NCBI GenBank assembly: GCA_963726135.1
Contig: CAVSBE010000001.1
Span: forward strand, 310,001-374,000
DNA from: Bog-473 sp963726135
Lineage (GTDB): Bacteria; Actinomycetota; Acidimicrobiia; Acidimicrobiales; RAAP-2
Length of the DNA stretch: 64,000 nucleotides
Reading direction: 5' to 3'
Part shown: positions 27,337 through 35,440 of the stretch, piece by piece
Layout: each line of letters begins with the position of its first letter
How positions within the stretch are numbered: the stretch's first letter is position 1
Made by a program: the position numbers and the translations under genes
The notes under the pieces: model-generated
What the model was told of the DNA's origin: nothing
What the model saw: only the letters and a program-made list of their open reading frames with translations
Database searches by the model: none

Positions 27337-28296
27337 CTACGGAGCGGTCGTTGTCGTGGCCGCGCCAGGGGCCGTAGGTGTGTACATCGTCGAGCCGGTG
27401 AGCGCGGCCTCGTAGCCCTGCGCCGTCGTCGGGATGAAGGTGCCAGAGATCCGCATGAGGATTGGGCCGAGCACGTAGTCGTACTCGTTCACTAGTAGCG
27501 ATGAGGATTGCCCGAGCGAGGAGAGGTAACTGGCCCGTGACGTCGCCGCCGCCACGGTGGGAAAGACCTCGATGCCGCCGCCCCACTCGATCCCGCCCGG
27601 GTCGCTCGACTGATCGGTCTGCGGGATGCGTGGGTCCTGCCAAGCCACCTTGGACAGGTAACCGTTAGGCCGGCCGAGCAGATGGTTGGGGTCGGTTGAG
27701 GCGTCATAAGCAATGACTCCGGTGATCGGCAGGCCCTTGCCCGCCAGATAGGCCTCGACCGACTCGGCGGTGGGCGCAGCGAAGTTCAGCGTGAGTGCAC
27801 ACGTCGCCGGCGTGGTCGTGGTCCCCTTGGAGGGAGCCCATGTACCCGACAGCGACCACAAGCCCGAGAAGAACTGCTGCGAGGCCGCAGGCACCGAGTA
27901 CACCGTCTGCGCCGGTGCACCCTTCTTGTGTGGGGGTGTCTTCTTCGTCGGAGCCGACCACACAACAGAGGCAGTGCCGAGCGCCCCTCCTCCGCCCGCC
28001 GGCGCCCAGCTAATGGCTCCGCCGGCGCTGAGCGCGTGCGTCTTCGGGTTATAGGTGCAGCTGGCCGCCGCGAGCGAGACGATGCTCGGAACGACACCTT
28101 TCGTGATCTTCAGTTTGACAAGCTTCGGCACCTTGGGCGCTGGTGCATTGCGGGCAACCGTCGTCGAGCTGTGCGTACTGGCTGCCGAATGGTCCGCCAC
28201 CGGGAGAACAGCGAGGAGGGACATAACGACCCCGGCGCCCACCGTCTTGGCCAACAGTCTCAGGGTGTAAGTACGTCCCGCGTTGCCCTCGTTCAT
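27337..28296 (-). CDS. Secreted protein of unknown function
   Basis: 319-residue protein with a signal peptide (LAKTVGAGVVMSLLAVLPVA, about residues 15-35), a Thr/Ala-rich linker, and a mature part with two Cys (AASCTYN and ATCALTL) that could pair. The C-terminal half resembles a compact domain (GIIAYDAS-type and YEAALTGSTMY) and ends in a Thr/Ala-rich tail (PGAATTTTAP). I do not recognise the family. The last part (EVFPTVAAATSRASYL) resembles domains in actinobacterial exported proteins. The start ATG is at 28296. Confidence 0.68.
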   Translation of the reverse strand: MNEGNAGRTYTLRLLAKTVGAGVVMSLLAVLPVADHSAASTHSSTTVARNAPAPKVPKLVKLKITKGVVPSIVSLAAASCTYNPKTHALSAGGAISWAPAGGGGALGTASVVWSAPTKKTPPHKKGAPAQTVYSVPAASQQFFSGLWSLSGTWAPSKGTTTTPATCALTLNFAAPTAESVEAYLAGKGLPITGVIAYDASTDPNHLLGRPNGYLSKVAWQDPRIPQTDQSSDPGGIEWGGGIEVFPTVAAATSRASYLSSLGQSSSLLVNEYDYVLGPILMRISGTFIPTTAQGYEAALTGSTMYTPTAPGAATTTTAP

Positions 28297-28325
28297 GATC
28301 GACCGTTTCGTGAGGGCCGCGACGC

Positions 28326-28919
28326 CTAGAGGAGTTTGTCCTTGTGCGCCTGGAACTCATCCTCAGTAATTGCACCCGAATCGCGGAGTGCGACCAGCTT
28401 GACGATTTCGTCGGCAACACTCGTTTGTGTCGTCGCCGGAGCAGCGGCTACTGCGCCTGCGGTATCGGCTCTTCGGGTCTCGTTCACCGCTTTGTCGATG
28501 AGGGCCTTGACCTGCTCACCGTCAGCCTTCGGTAGGCCTTTGAGCGTGATGGTGTGGCCGCCCGTAGATTCTACGGACACGTCGGCCCAGCGAAGTCCCT
28601 TACCGAGCTTCACTTGCGCCACTTGGTGAAAGCTAATGGTCTGGGTGCCTTTCTTTAAAACAGCGTGGTGCTCATACTCTTCGATCCGGTCGGGCCACAC
28701 CCGAATGACGTTGGGTGAGAACATCCGTCCTCCCTTCAAACGTGAGGCCTTGAACTCGTAGAGCGGCTTGGTAATCCCATCCCCGAAGTGACCCTCGCCC
28801 GCGTCCAGTTCTTCCTCGGGATCCGGCGCAGGCGGATGCGCCGCTGTTTGGGTTTCGGGCGCGTACCACTTGCCGTCTGACGCCTGCCACCAACCGGGAC
28901 CTTCTGCCGTGTCGCTCAT
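28326..28919 (-). CDS. DUF2510 / SHOCT domain protein
   Basis: 197-residue protein. The N-terminal GWWQASDGKWYAPE is the DUF2510 motif, common in actinobacterial membrane-associated proteins. The centre (about residues 60-150; RMFSPNVIRVWPDRIEEYEH) resembles a PH-like domain. The C-terminal 30 residues (DEIVKLVALRDSGAITEDEF) form a SHOCT motif, a short helical oligomerisation tail. ATG 28917-28919 follows AGGGGTGGG; an upstream ATG at 28982 is less likely because DUF2510 is usually N-terminal. It has no membrane segment. Role unknown. Confidence 0.82.
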   Translation of the reverse strand: MSDTAEGPGWWQASDGKWYAPETQTAAHPPAPDPEEELDAGEGHFGDGITKPLYEFKASRLKGGRMFSPNVIRVWPDRIEEYEHHAVLKKGTQTISFHQVAQVKLGKGLRWADVSVESTGGHTITLKGLPKADGEQVKALIDKAVNETRRADTAGAVAAAPATTQTSVADEIVKLVALRDSGAITEDEFQAHKDKLL

Positions 28920-29085
28920 GCCCACCCCTTGTACCGACTGCGGTGGGAGAGTCCCACCTTCGTGCTCTGCAGAGTGTGTCACTTAACCATCAGGATGGGG
29001 CGGATTCAGACGATGGGCGGCCACGGCTCCGCAATCTCTAAAGTCGAGCCCTTGAGCCCGGGCCTTAGTACGGGAAGAGATCGAC

Positions 29086-29415
29086 TCAGTTCCAAGCCGT
29101 TGTCACAGCGACATCGCTGATGACGTGAGAGTTGTTCGACAGATACTGGACCGTCCACGGTTCGGTGGATGTGTTTGGCGTACTGGCACCGCCGGACTGA
29201 CAGCCATAGGTGAGAAACACACCACCCGCGCTAGAGGCCGTACCCGTGGTTTGTCCACACTTATCTCCATTCGCGAGTTGCATGAACCAAGGAACTGGCT
29301 TCGACCCGGTGTTGCCTGTGGTTCCCGTGGAGCTATAGGGAAGCGGCTTGGCAAGGGTCAACATATCGACGCCGGACCAAGGGCTCTCTGCACAGCCCAC
29401 CTGAGTTACGTTCGA
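29086..29415 (-). pseudogene. C-terminal remnant of a secreted protein
   Basis: About 108 codons ending DVAVTTAWN have the composition of an exported protein (VGCAESPWSGVDM, GDKCGQTTGT, FLTYGCQSGG, three Cys). Upstream the frame enters unrelated sequence near the broken IS3 element, with no start codon in place. The gene was probably cut when the insertion sequence arrived or was deleted. Confidence 0.5.
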
Positions 29416-29659
29416 TTGCTCTGCCGGAGCGAGTACGCGACGGGGGATGAGACGCCCGCCTCGACACCTCCATCCTCCGTCTTCAGGCCGCGAGCGATGG
29501 CGGCCCAGAACTTGACTCTGTCCTCTCGCCACGCAATGCCAGGTCGCCCGGGCGAAGGAATATGCCCCCGATACAGGCGAATCTCTTTCTGTCTGTTCTT
29601 CTTGCGCACCGCACACCTCCATGATCGAGGTGTTGCGACGACCAGTTGATTCCACCTTG

Positions 29660-30246
29660 ACTGCCGGCGTCCGAATGCGTCACCAACCCTTCGAGACGGG
29701 TGCCCCTCGACCAACGGGACATCTCGAGGGCATCGAGGACCATGTCGGTGCGCATGTTCGACGCCACCCGCCAGCCGACGATCATGCGGGAGAAGGCGTC
29801 GACGATGAAGCAGACGTAGGCCACGTCCGACCACGTCGGGACGTAGGTCAGGTCCGTCACCCAGAGCTGGTTGGGGGCCGACGCGGTGAAGTTGCGCTTG
29901 ACCAGGTCCGGCGAGCGAGGGGCGCTGTCATCGCGGCGCGTCGTGATGATCCGGCGTCCCCGCTTGATCCCCCGGATGCCGGCCTGTCGCATCAGGCGGG
30001 CCACCTGGTCCCGGCCGATGTCGTGGCCGGCCCTGCGCGCCGCCTTCCAGAGCTTGTGGGCGCCATAGACCGAGTAGTTGGCCTTCCCGCGACCAAGATG
30101 GGCAGCATCACGACGTCGCGCATGGCCCGGGCCGACGGCGCCCGCTTCCTGGCGGCGTAGTAGGTGCTCGGAGCCACCTGCAGGGCGTCACAGATGGGCT
30201 CGACTCCGAGTTCGCTGCGGTTCTCGTCGATGAAGGCGACGATCAC
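29660..30246 (-). pseudogene. IS3-family transposase orfB, frameshifted and truncated
   Basis: The reading starts at a GTG overlapping the orfA stop (GTGA): VIVAFIDENRSELGVEPICD, then APSTYYAARKRAPSARAMRD. Near 30100 one base is lost; the frame resumes as GRGKANYSVYGAHKLWK and continues through VARLMRQAGIRGIKRGRR, NQLWVTDLTYVPTWSD (first catalytic Asp) and SRMIVGWRVASNMRTDMVL to HSDAGSQ (second Asp). The segment with the catalytic Glu is gone. Non-functional. Confidence 0.8.
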
Positions 30247-30584
30247 TTCTGTGGGCGGTCGAGCTCCGCCGCGAAGAAAGCCGAGGCCCGGCGCAGGATC
30301 TCGTTGGCCCGCTTGAGCTCGCGATTCTCCTGCTCGAGGGCCTTGATCCGATCGGCATCGGCGGATGTCGTCCCCGGGCTCACGCCCTCGTCGATGTCAG
30401 CCTGCTTGACCCAGGACCGCACCGACTCGACCCCGTAGCCGAGCTGGCTGGCCACCCGGGCGACGGCGCCCTGGTCGGTGCCGAGCTCCTTGCGGAGCTG
30501 GCGCACCAGCCGGATGGCCTGCTCCTTCTCCGCCGGGGTGTAGCGACGCGTCGAGGGACTCTTCGACTGCTGTTCTGATCCCAT
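30243..30584 (-). CDS. IS3-family transposase orfA
   Basis: 113-residue DNA-binding protein of the IS3 type. A helix-turn-helix spans about residues 35-60 (GAVARVASQLGYGVESVRSW), followed by a leucine-zipper-like helix (DADRIKALEQENRELKRANE) and the common ending ASAFFAAELDRPQK. In an intact element it is joined to orfB by -1 frameshifting or coupling. Here the partner is broken. Confidence 0.88.
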   Translation of the reverse strand: MGSEQQSKSPSTRRYTPAEKEQAIRLVRQLRKELGTDQGAVARVASQLGYGVESVRSWVKQADIDEGVSPGTTSADADRIKALEQENRELKRANEILRRASAFFAAELDRPQK

Positions 30585-30842
30585 GGTTCCATCCTCGCTT
30601 CAAAGGTATGGAACCTCCAAGGAACCCAGTGCGAATCACTGGGGGAGGCCCTTCTCATAGAGGTCGTCGCTGGCCACCCCCCCCAGTCCACCGGGCCAGC
30701 GGCGTTTGGTCGAGGTCCTGCGGTGGACCAGGCGAGGACTAGGCGGGTAGCGCTCGGAAAGCCACCGCCGGGATCACGACGCACGCACTGTTCGGCTGGA
30801 CTCTCCCGCTGTGGGCGAAGTCCTGAACGTCCTGGCGGGTGA

Positions 30843-31229
30843 TCAGCTGGTCGTCGAGCCGTTGCTGCTCGACGAGTTGCTCGACCCAACCGCGTTGCAC
30901 CTGGCCTCGATCTTGGACAGCCGTGCGCTCACCTTCGATTGACGGTTCTGCACCCTCGTGAGGCCGTTGCCGATGGCGTTCGCCACGTTCGTGAAGCCGT
31001 CTACCTTCGCTTGGGACTCGATCGCCTGCACCTTGGGCAGGAACGCGTTCAGGTCCGACTGCCACTGAGTGACCAGCGCCTGGACTTGGGGCAGCTTGGC
31101 ACAGAGTGCAGCCAGGTTTCCGCCTCCGCTCTGCGTAGAGGGCGAGGGAGTCGCGGCCCCGACCAGACCCGCCGTGCCGAGCGTCAAGACTCCTGCCATA
31201 ACCGTCCCTGCAATGATCTTCCGCAACAT
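30843..31229 (-). CDS. Small secreted coiled-coil protein
   Basis: 128-residue exported protein. The signal peptide is MLRKIIAGTVMAGVLTLGTA with cleavage likely near VGAATPS. The mature part is a Gln/Lys/Ala-rich helix (VQALVTQWQSDLNAFLPKV, VQNRQSKVSARLSKIEARC) bounded by two Cys, with a Ser/Asn-rich tail. ATG 31227-31229 has an excellent AAGGAGG site 6 bp upstream, which decides the start. No known family recognised. Confidence 0.75.
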   Translation of the reverse strand: MLRKIIAGTVMAGVLTLGTAGLVGAATPSPSTQSGGGNLAALCAKLPQVQALVTQWQSDLNAFLPKVQAIESQAKVDGFTNVANAIGNGLTRVQNRQSKVSARLSKIEARCNAVGSSNSSSSNGSTTS

Positions 31230-31546
31230 CGGTCCTCCTTGGATGACTTCCGTGCATCTCGCAAGACCGCCCCATTCGGGCGGCACAGTTCCACTCTGGG
31301 TGAGAGATGTCAGGGATCTGTTAAGGCGGTGTCCGGGGCTGGTCAAGGCGGTTTTGTGGGCTGTCATCGTCCGGCCGCACGTGGCACGAGAAGGGACGAT
31401 AGGTCCCATGTCCAATGGTGACAGACCCATCGTCGTAAATAGATAGGCGCTCACCGTGTTTGGTGGAGGGTATCTCCTATCACCGGAACTGCGGCAGCCC
31501 CGCCATGCGGCATGGCGAAATCAACGAGTCCCCTGCCCCGGCTTCA

Positions 31547-31703
31547 TGGCCGAGCCCAGCCGGTGCTGGCGCATGGTCTACGACCACAACCCGCAGGCGA
31601 CTCACTGCCGTGAGAGGCCGACCTCGACGGGACGCTGGCGTTCGCCGCGGGGCGCGACCAGTGGTGGCGGGTGTGGGCGTGCCCTGACCACCTCGAGGGC
31701 TGA
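31547..31703 (+). pseudogene. Frameshifted small actinobacterial protein
   Basis: One frame reads MAEPSRCWRMVYDHNPQATH and a different frame then reads AFAAGRDQWWRVWACPDHLE before a stop at 31701-31703. The two parts together resemble a small actinobacterial protein with Cys near each end and a WWRVWAC motif. A one-base shift near 31615 separates them. Assignment is from pattern memory, so moderate. Confidence 0.35.
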
Positions 31704-31747
31704 CAGGCCACAGGCTCGGAAGCAAACAACCCTCGAGTAAACCGGCG

Positions 31748-33913
31748 TCAGTTCGCCACGGTGATGCTGATGCCCGGACTCGTCACGGTGACGCCGCCCG
31801 AGTATGTTGCCACGCTCTGGAGGGTGTACATCCCGTTGTTCACGCCTGTCGTGTTCCAGTAGCCGAGCCACCCATAGGGGGTCGCGCCCGCCCCGGCGAT
31901 CACATCGTTGCTCAGGCCGTTACCAGTTATCTCGAACTGGACCTGGGTCGCCCCTGCAGAGGCGCCAGCGGCGAGCCACTGACCTCCAGAGAGCGTCGCG
32001 TTATTCGACGGCACAGCCACGAAGGTCGTCGGGTTGTCCACCGTGATTGTGATACCAGGACTCGTTCCGGTGAGTCCGCCCGAGGTGGCGACGCTGTTCA
32101 GGGTATAGGTGCCGTTTGGAACGCTGGTCGTGTTCCAGCCGCCGATCCAGCCATAGTAGGTGGGTCCTGAGCCTGAGATGACCTTGTCCATGTAGTTGTC
32201 CGGACCCCCGCTCAGCTCGTACTGGACTTGGGACGTCCCGGGAGAAGCGAAGGCGTCGAGGTACTGGTTACCTGACAGGGTGGCGCCGTCCGACGGCAGC
32301 ACGACTTCAGTGGTCGGTGGGAGTACCGTGATCGTGGCGGGATTCGTCGTTGCCGGTCCCAGGTGATTGGTGAAGACGGCCCTGACTTCCCAGCCCTGCA
32401 CGAAGGTCGTCAGGGGCCCGGTCGTGAAACTTGCATTCGTTAGCCCCGCAACGTTGAACCAGGAGTTGCCGCCGTCGACCGAGAGCTGCCACTGCACCGT
32501 CGGTGTCGTAATGTTTGCCGCGGCAGTAAAACTCAACGTTCCGCCGGTAACCACCGACTGGCTCTGCGGATCGGTAGTGATGGTCGGCGCCTCGTTGGGC
32601 TGGAAGATGTCCTGGCCGAACGGAGTCAGCCCGGGTGAGGCGGCGAAGCCAAGGTGTCCCAGTCCATCGGCACCGCCACTACTCAGCCCCAGCAGGTCTT
32701 CGTAGCTACGCAGTGCCGAATAGTGGTTGAAGTAGCCGGTGGTGTCGACGGTCCCAGGCACGATGTACTGCTTGTTGAGCAGGAGCGCACCGACCCTTCC
32801 GCCTCCGGTGATCGAGGAGTCGTTTGGTCCGTGCTGCTCGTTACAGCAGCCGGTCGAGTCGTTCAACGCTCCCTCGTCGGCGGTGACAACCACGAGCATC
32901 TGCCCGGACTGATAGGCAGGGGACGCCATGATGAGCGGCATGTAGTGCTTGAGCCAAAGATCGGCGCCAACCAGACCTCCAGTCTTCCCGCCCTCGATGT
33001 TTGTGCCGGCGCAAGTGGCATCGTGTCCGTCGTCGCAGAGGTTTGGAGTGATAAAGCCGAACTTGGGCGTGGTGGCCATGCTCGACAGGTCGTTTGCCAG
33101 ATGCCCAGTGAACGTGTCGGCCAGCGAAACACCGTTGAATGTGCTCGGGGTGCCTACGACATCGGTTCCGAGCGGCACGATATTGGCGTTGCACTGAGCC
33201 GAGTTGTCGATCACGGAGTGGAAGTAAATGAACGGGTTGTGCCGGTCGGTGTACTGATCCCCAGCTTCGGCGAACTCGGTGTTGTCGGTTCCGTTGATAG
33301 CCGGGTGCGCGCAGTCGGTGCCGCCTAGCGGATCCGTCACTCCGTTATCACGGGTCGCGTCGTTTCCCATGTCCTCTGCGTATTCTCGCCACGAGGCCAC
33401 GTGCGTAGTCGCGTTGGGCGGATAGGCTGCGTCAAGTTGGTCGGCGATCGTCGGCGCGCCATGCGTCGTGGACGTGGGGGCAGGATAGACGCAGCCCGTG
33501 CCGTCAACCTGACCCGTGGAGGTATTTGCGTCGTCGGTCCCGGGCGAGACGTTCGTGTACGAGCCGAAGCAGTCCGCTGCCGTCTGTGGCGTCGGAGCCT
33601 GCCCGGAGACCTGTGCGATGTAGTTGTCCAGGCTGACGTGACCGGTGGCGTAGTAGTTCTCAAGCAGCTCACCTTGGGGGACGAGCGTTCCGTTGAGGTA
33701 CGTCGCCGGCGAACCCGACCCGAAGGTACTGGAGGCGTCCTCGTTTTCCAGATCGATGACGAGGATATTGTTGATCGACCCCGGCACGAGCGCGGCCCGC
33801 ACGACTGCGGCTTGGGCGGCCGTCACAGTGCCCACTTGCGCAAGCGTGACGGTCAGAAGCGCCACGAATGCCGTGATAGCGCCTCCCTTCCTTCGTCCGA
33901 GCTGACGCGTCAT
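31748..33913 (-). CDS. Secreted phosphoesterase with Ig-like and tandem C-terminal repeats
   Basis: 721-residue exported protein. A signal peptide (GAITAFVALLTVTLAQVGTV) precedes a phosphoesterase domain of the acid phosphatase/phospholipase C superfamily (about residues 45-420), with VIDLENEDASSTFG, YYATGHVSLDNYIAQVSGQ, FITPNLCDDGHD and VVTADEGALND supplying metal and active-site residues. An Ig-like domain (about 435-530) and two tandem repeats of about 90 residues (each with ATLSG, QVQ(Y/F)E, GTYTL or GMYTL) follow. Phosphate release from extracellular esters is a likely role. It is divergent from the LysR gene, 142 bp apart. Confidence 0.82.
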   Translation of the reverse strand: MTRQLGRRKGGAITAFVALLTVTLAQVGTVTAAQAAVVRAALVPGSINNILVIDLENEDASSTFGSGSPATYLNGTLVPQGELLENYYATGHVSLDNYIAQVSGQAPTPQTAADCFGSYTNVSPGTDDANTSTGQVDGTGCVYPAPTSTTHGAPTIADQLDAAYPPNATTHVASWREYAEDMGNDATRDNGVTDPLGGTDCAHPAINGTDNTEFAEAGDQYTDRHNPFIYFHSVIDNSAQCNANIVPLGTDVVGTPSTFNGVSLADTFTGHLANDLSSMATTPKFGFITPNLCDDGHDATCAGTNIEGGKTGGLVGADLWLKHYMPLIMASPAYQSGQMLVVVTADEGALNDSTGCCNEQHGPNDSSITGGGRVGALLLNKQYIVPGTVDTTGYFNHYSALRSYEDLLGLSSGGADGLGHLGFAASPGLTPFGQDIFQPNEAPTITTDPQSQSVVTGGTLSFTAAANITTPTVQWQLSVDGGNSWFNVAGLTNASFTTGPLTTFVQGWEVRAVFTNHLGPATTNPATITVLPPTTEVVLPSDGATLSGNQYLDAFASPGTSQVQYELSGGPDNYMDKVISGSGPTYYGWIGGWNTTSVPNGTYTLNSVATSGGLTGTSPGITITVDNPTTFVAVPSNNATLSGGQWLAAGASAGATQVQFEITGNGLSNDVIAGAGATPYGWLGYWNTTGVNNGMYTLQSVATYSGGVTVTSPGISITVAN

Positions 33914-34041
33914 TGCGCCCTCCGTTCATTTCGATTCGGCACACATGTCAAGATCCTCGCACGCGGGTGCGCCGACAGCGGATGCACAACAGGAGAGCAC
34001 GGGGTTGGTGCCGCGACAAGCACCCTTCTCGGCATGACACC

Positions 34042-34057
34042 TATGCTCTAGAGGCAT
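34042..34057 (+). promoter_or_regulatory. Possible -10 box and dyad at the LysR start
   Basis: TATGCT (34042-34047) lies 8 bp before the ATG at 34056 with no ribosome site, fitting a leaderless start. The same bases sit in a near-palindrome, ATGCTCTAGAGGCAT (34043-34057), centred on TCTAGA, which could be an autoregulatory LysR site. Confidence 0.35.
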
Positions 34058-34931
34058 GAATGTACGGCAGTTGCGCTATCTGGTTGCGGTCAGCGACTTG
34101 GGCTCCGTAAGCGCGGCGGCCCGTTCGTTGCACGTCACCCAGCCTGCGATTTCGCGATCCCTCCGGGCGTTCGAAGTCGAGCACGGTGTCACTGTCTTCA
34201 GACTCTCCGGCCGGAGGCTCGTCCCGACGGAGGCAGGCACCACTGTCGTGGATGCCGCACGACGCGCTCTCGCCGCCATTGAGGCCGTTGGACACGAGGC
34301 GCGAGTCGCCGGCGGTCAATCCGAGCTCGTCATCGCGACGACACCCACCAACGGATTACTCCTTACGTCGGCCTTGAGCGAGCTCGGGCGCTCGGAGCCC
34401 GGCCTAGAGATCAAGGTACGGCGCGCTGGCGATGCCGACGACGTGCTTCGGATGGTCCGAAACCGGCAGGCAGAGATCGGATTCCGGGAGCTGATACCCG
34501 GGATGGTTGATCTCGAGTTGATCGCGAAGCCACTCGCAGAGGTGGACGTCGTGTTGGTCTCCCCTAGGGAATCAGATCTTCCCGTCGCTGTCTCGTGGGA
34601 CGACGTGGTGACTCAGCCGTTGATCATGCCGCCAGCCGGCTCGGGGCGGCGTGAGCTCATTGAAGACGAGATCGGACGGTCAGCGCGGACGGCGCCACAA
34701 GTATCCCTGGTCATGGAGGACCGCGGGTCCTGGGTCGCGGCAGCCCAGGCCGGAATGGGCTCGTTCCTCTCTTATCGGTGTGTGGTGGACGGCCTCGAAG
34801 GCGTTGAAATCAGATCGTTCGATCCTCCCCTTACTGTGATGGTCGGTTTTGTTTACCGAGCTGCTCCGATCTCGCGACCTGCAGCGCAGCTCATGGATCT
34901 CGCCGAGACATCCATGAACCTGCTTACGTAG
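34056..34931 (+). CDS. LysR family transcriptional regulator
   Basis: 291-residue LTTR. The N-terminal helix-turn-helix is NVRQLRYLVAVSDLGSVSAA followed by ARSLHVTQPAISRSLRAFE. A periplasmic-binding-like effector domain fills residues about 90-290. LTTRs usually control a divergent neighbour, here the secreted phosphoesterase; the downstream alpha/beta hydrolase is the other candidate. The effector cannot be predicted. Confidence 0.88.
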   Translation: MNVRQLRYLVAVSDLGSVSAAARSLHVTQPAISRSLRAFEVEHGVTVFRLSGRRLVPTEAGTTVVDAARRALAAIEAVGHEARVAGGQSELVIATTPTNGLLLTSALSELGRSEPGLEIKVRRAGDADDVLRMVRNRQAEIGFRELIPGMVDLELIAKPLAEVDVVLVSPRESDLPVAVSWDDVVTQPLIMPPAGSGRRELIEDEIGRSARTAPQVSLVMEDRGSWVAAAQAGMGSFLSYRCVVDGLEGVEIRSFDPPLTVMVGFVYRAAPISRPAAQLMDLAETSMNLLT

Positions 34932-35440
34932 GGTCTGGTTCTGGACGATCCCCGACCACCTGTGTGTTCAGGACCTTCCCCTCATTCGTGTCCGGCTTGC
35001 CTCCCTCCCCGGCCGGGCCCGTCGCCCCTTTGTTGCGGCTCCGGCCCGCCCTGCCGTCCCCTTTCCTTCCTGTCCGCTTTCCGGCCGCCCCTCCCTCTTC
35101 CTGCTTCCTTTGTGTCACTCCTCAGAGTGGGGCAAGGAGGACAGGCGACCCCAACCGCTCAAAAGCGCACACCGGAGACGACGGGTGGGGGGGGTGGTCC
35201 CCGGAGGAGTCGGGGTGTGGGGTGCCGCTAGGAGGTCAGAAGCCGCAAAAGAGCGAGCTGGCCTGGCGAGTAAGGAGACACCTCGTGCGGTATCTCCCCT
35301 GCCCCCTAACGGCACGAGTGGGGCAGCCGGGCGACGGCCCTGCCGGGCCAACCCCTTCTGCCGTCCCCCGCCTCCTCCCAGTGTCACGCAACAGGTATGT
35401 TCTTGCGCTTTACAGCCATCCACGGGACATCGGGGGATGC
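34932..35440. other. 509-bp gap holding a dispersed repeat
   Basis: No gene is supported between the LysR gene and the hydrolase. The first half is very pyrimidine-rich. Positions 35116-35194 are one copy of the 79-bp repeat also found inverted at 49991-50069. Confidence 0.5.
35116..35194 (+). repeat. 79-bp dispersed repeat, copy 1
   Basis: Begins with the hairpin CACTC-CTCA-GAGTG and runs through GGGCAAGGAGGACAGG and CCGCTCAAAAGCGCACACC to a run of eight G. It matches positions 49991-50069 in reverse complement with one substitution plus a reversed hairpin loop. Confidence 0.85.

Larger units (their letters stand above)
29655..30620 (-). mobile_element. Truncated IS3-family insertion sequence
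   Basis: Carries an intact orfA and a broken orfB. The 3' end is missing: homology to the transposase stops just after HSDAGSQ at about 29660. In the 5' leader GGTTCCAT (30585-30592) pairs with ATGGAACC (30608-30615) directly before the orfA start. The outer end is not defined. It cannot transpose by itself. Confidence 0.75.
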
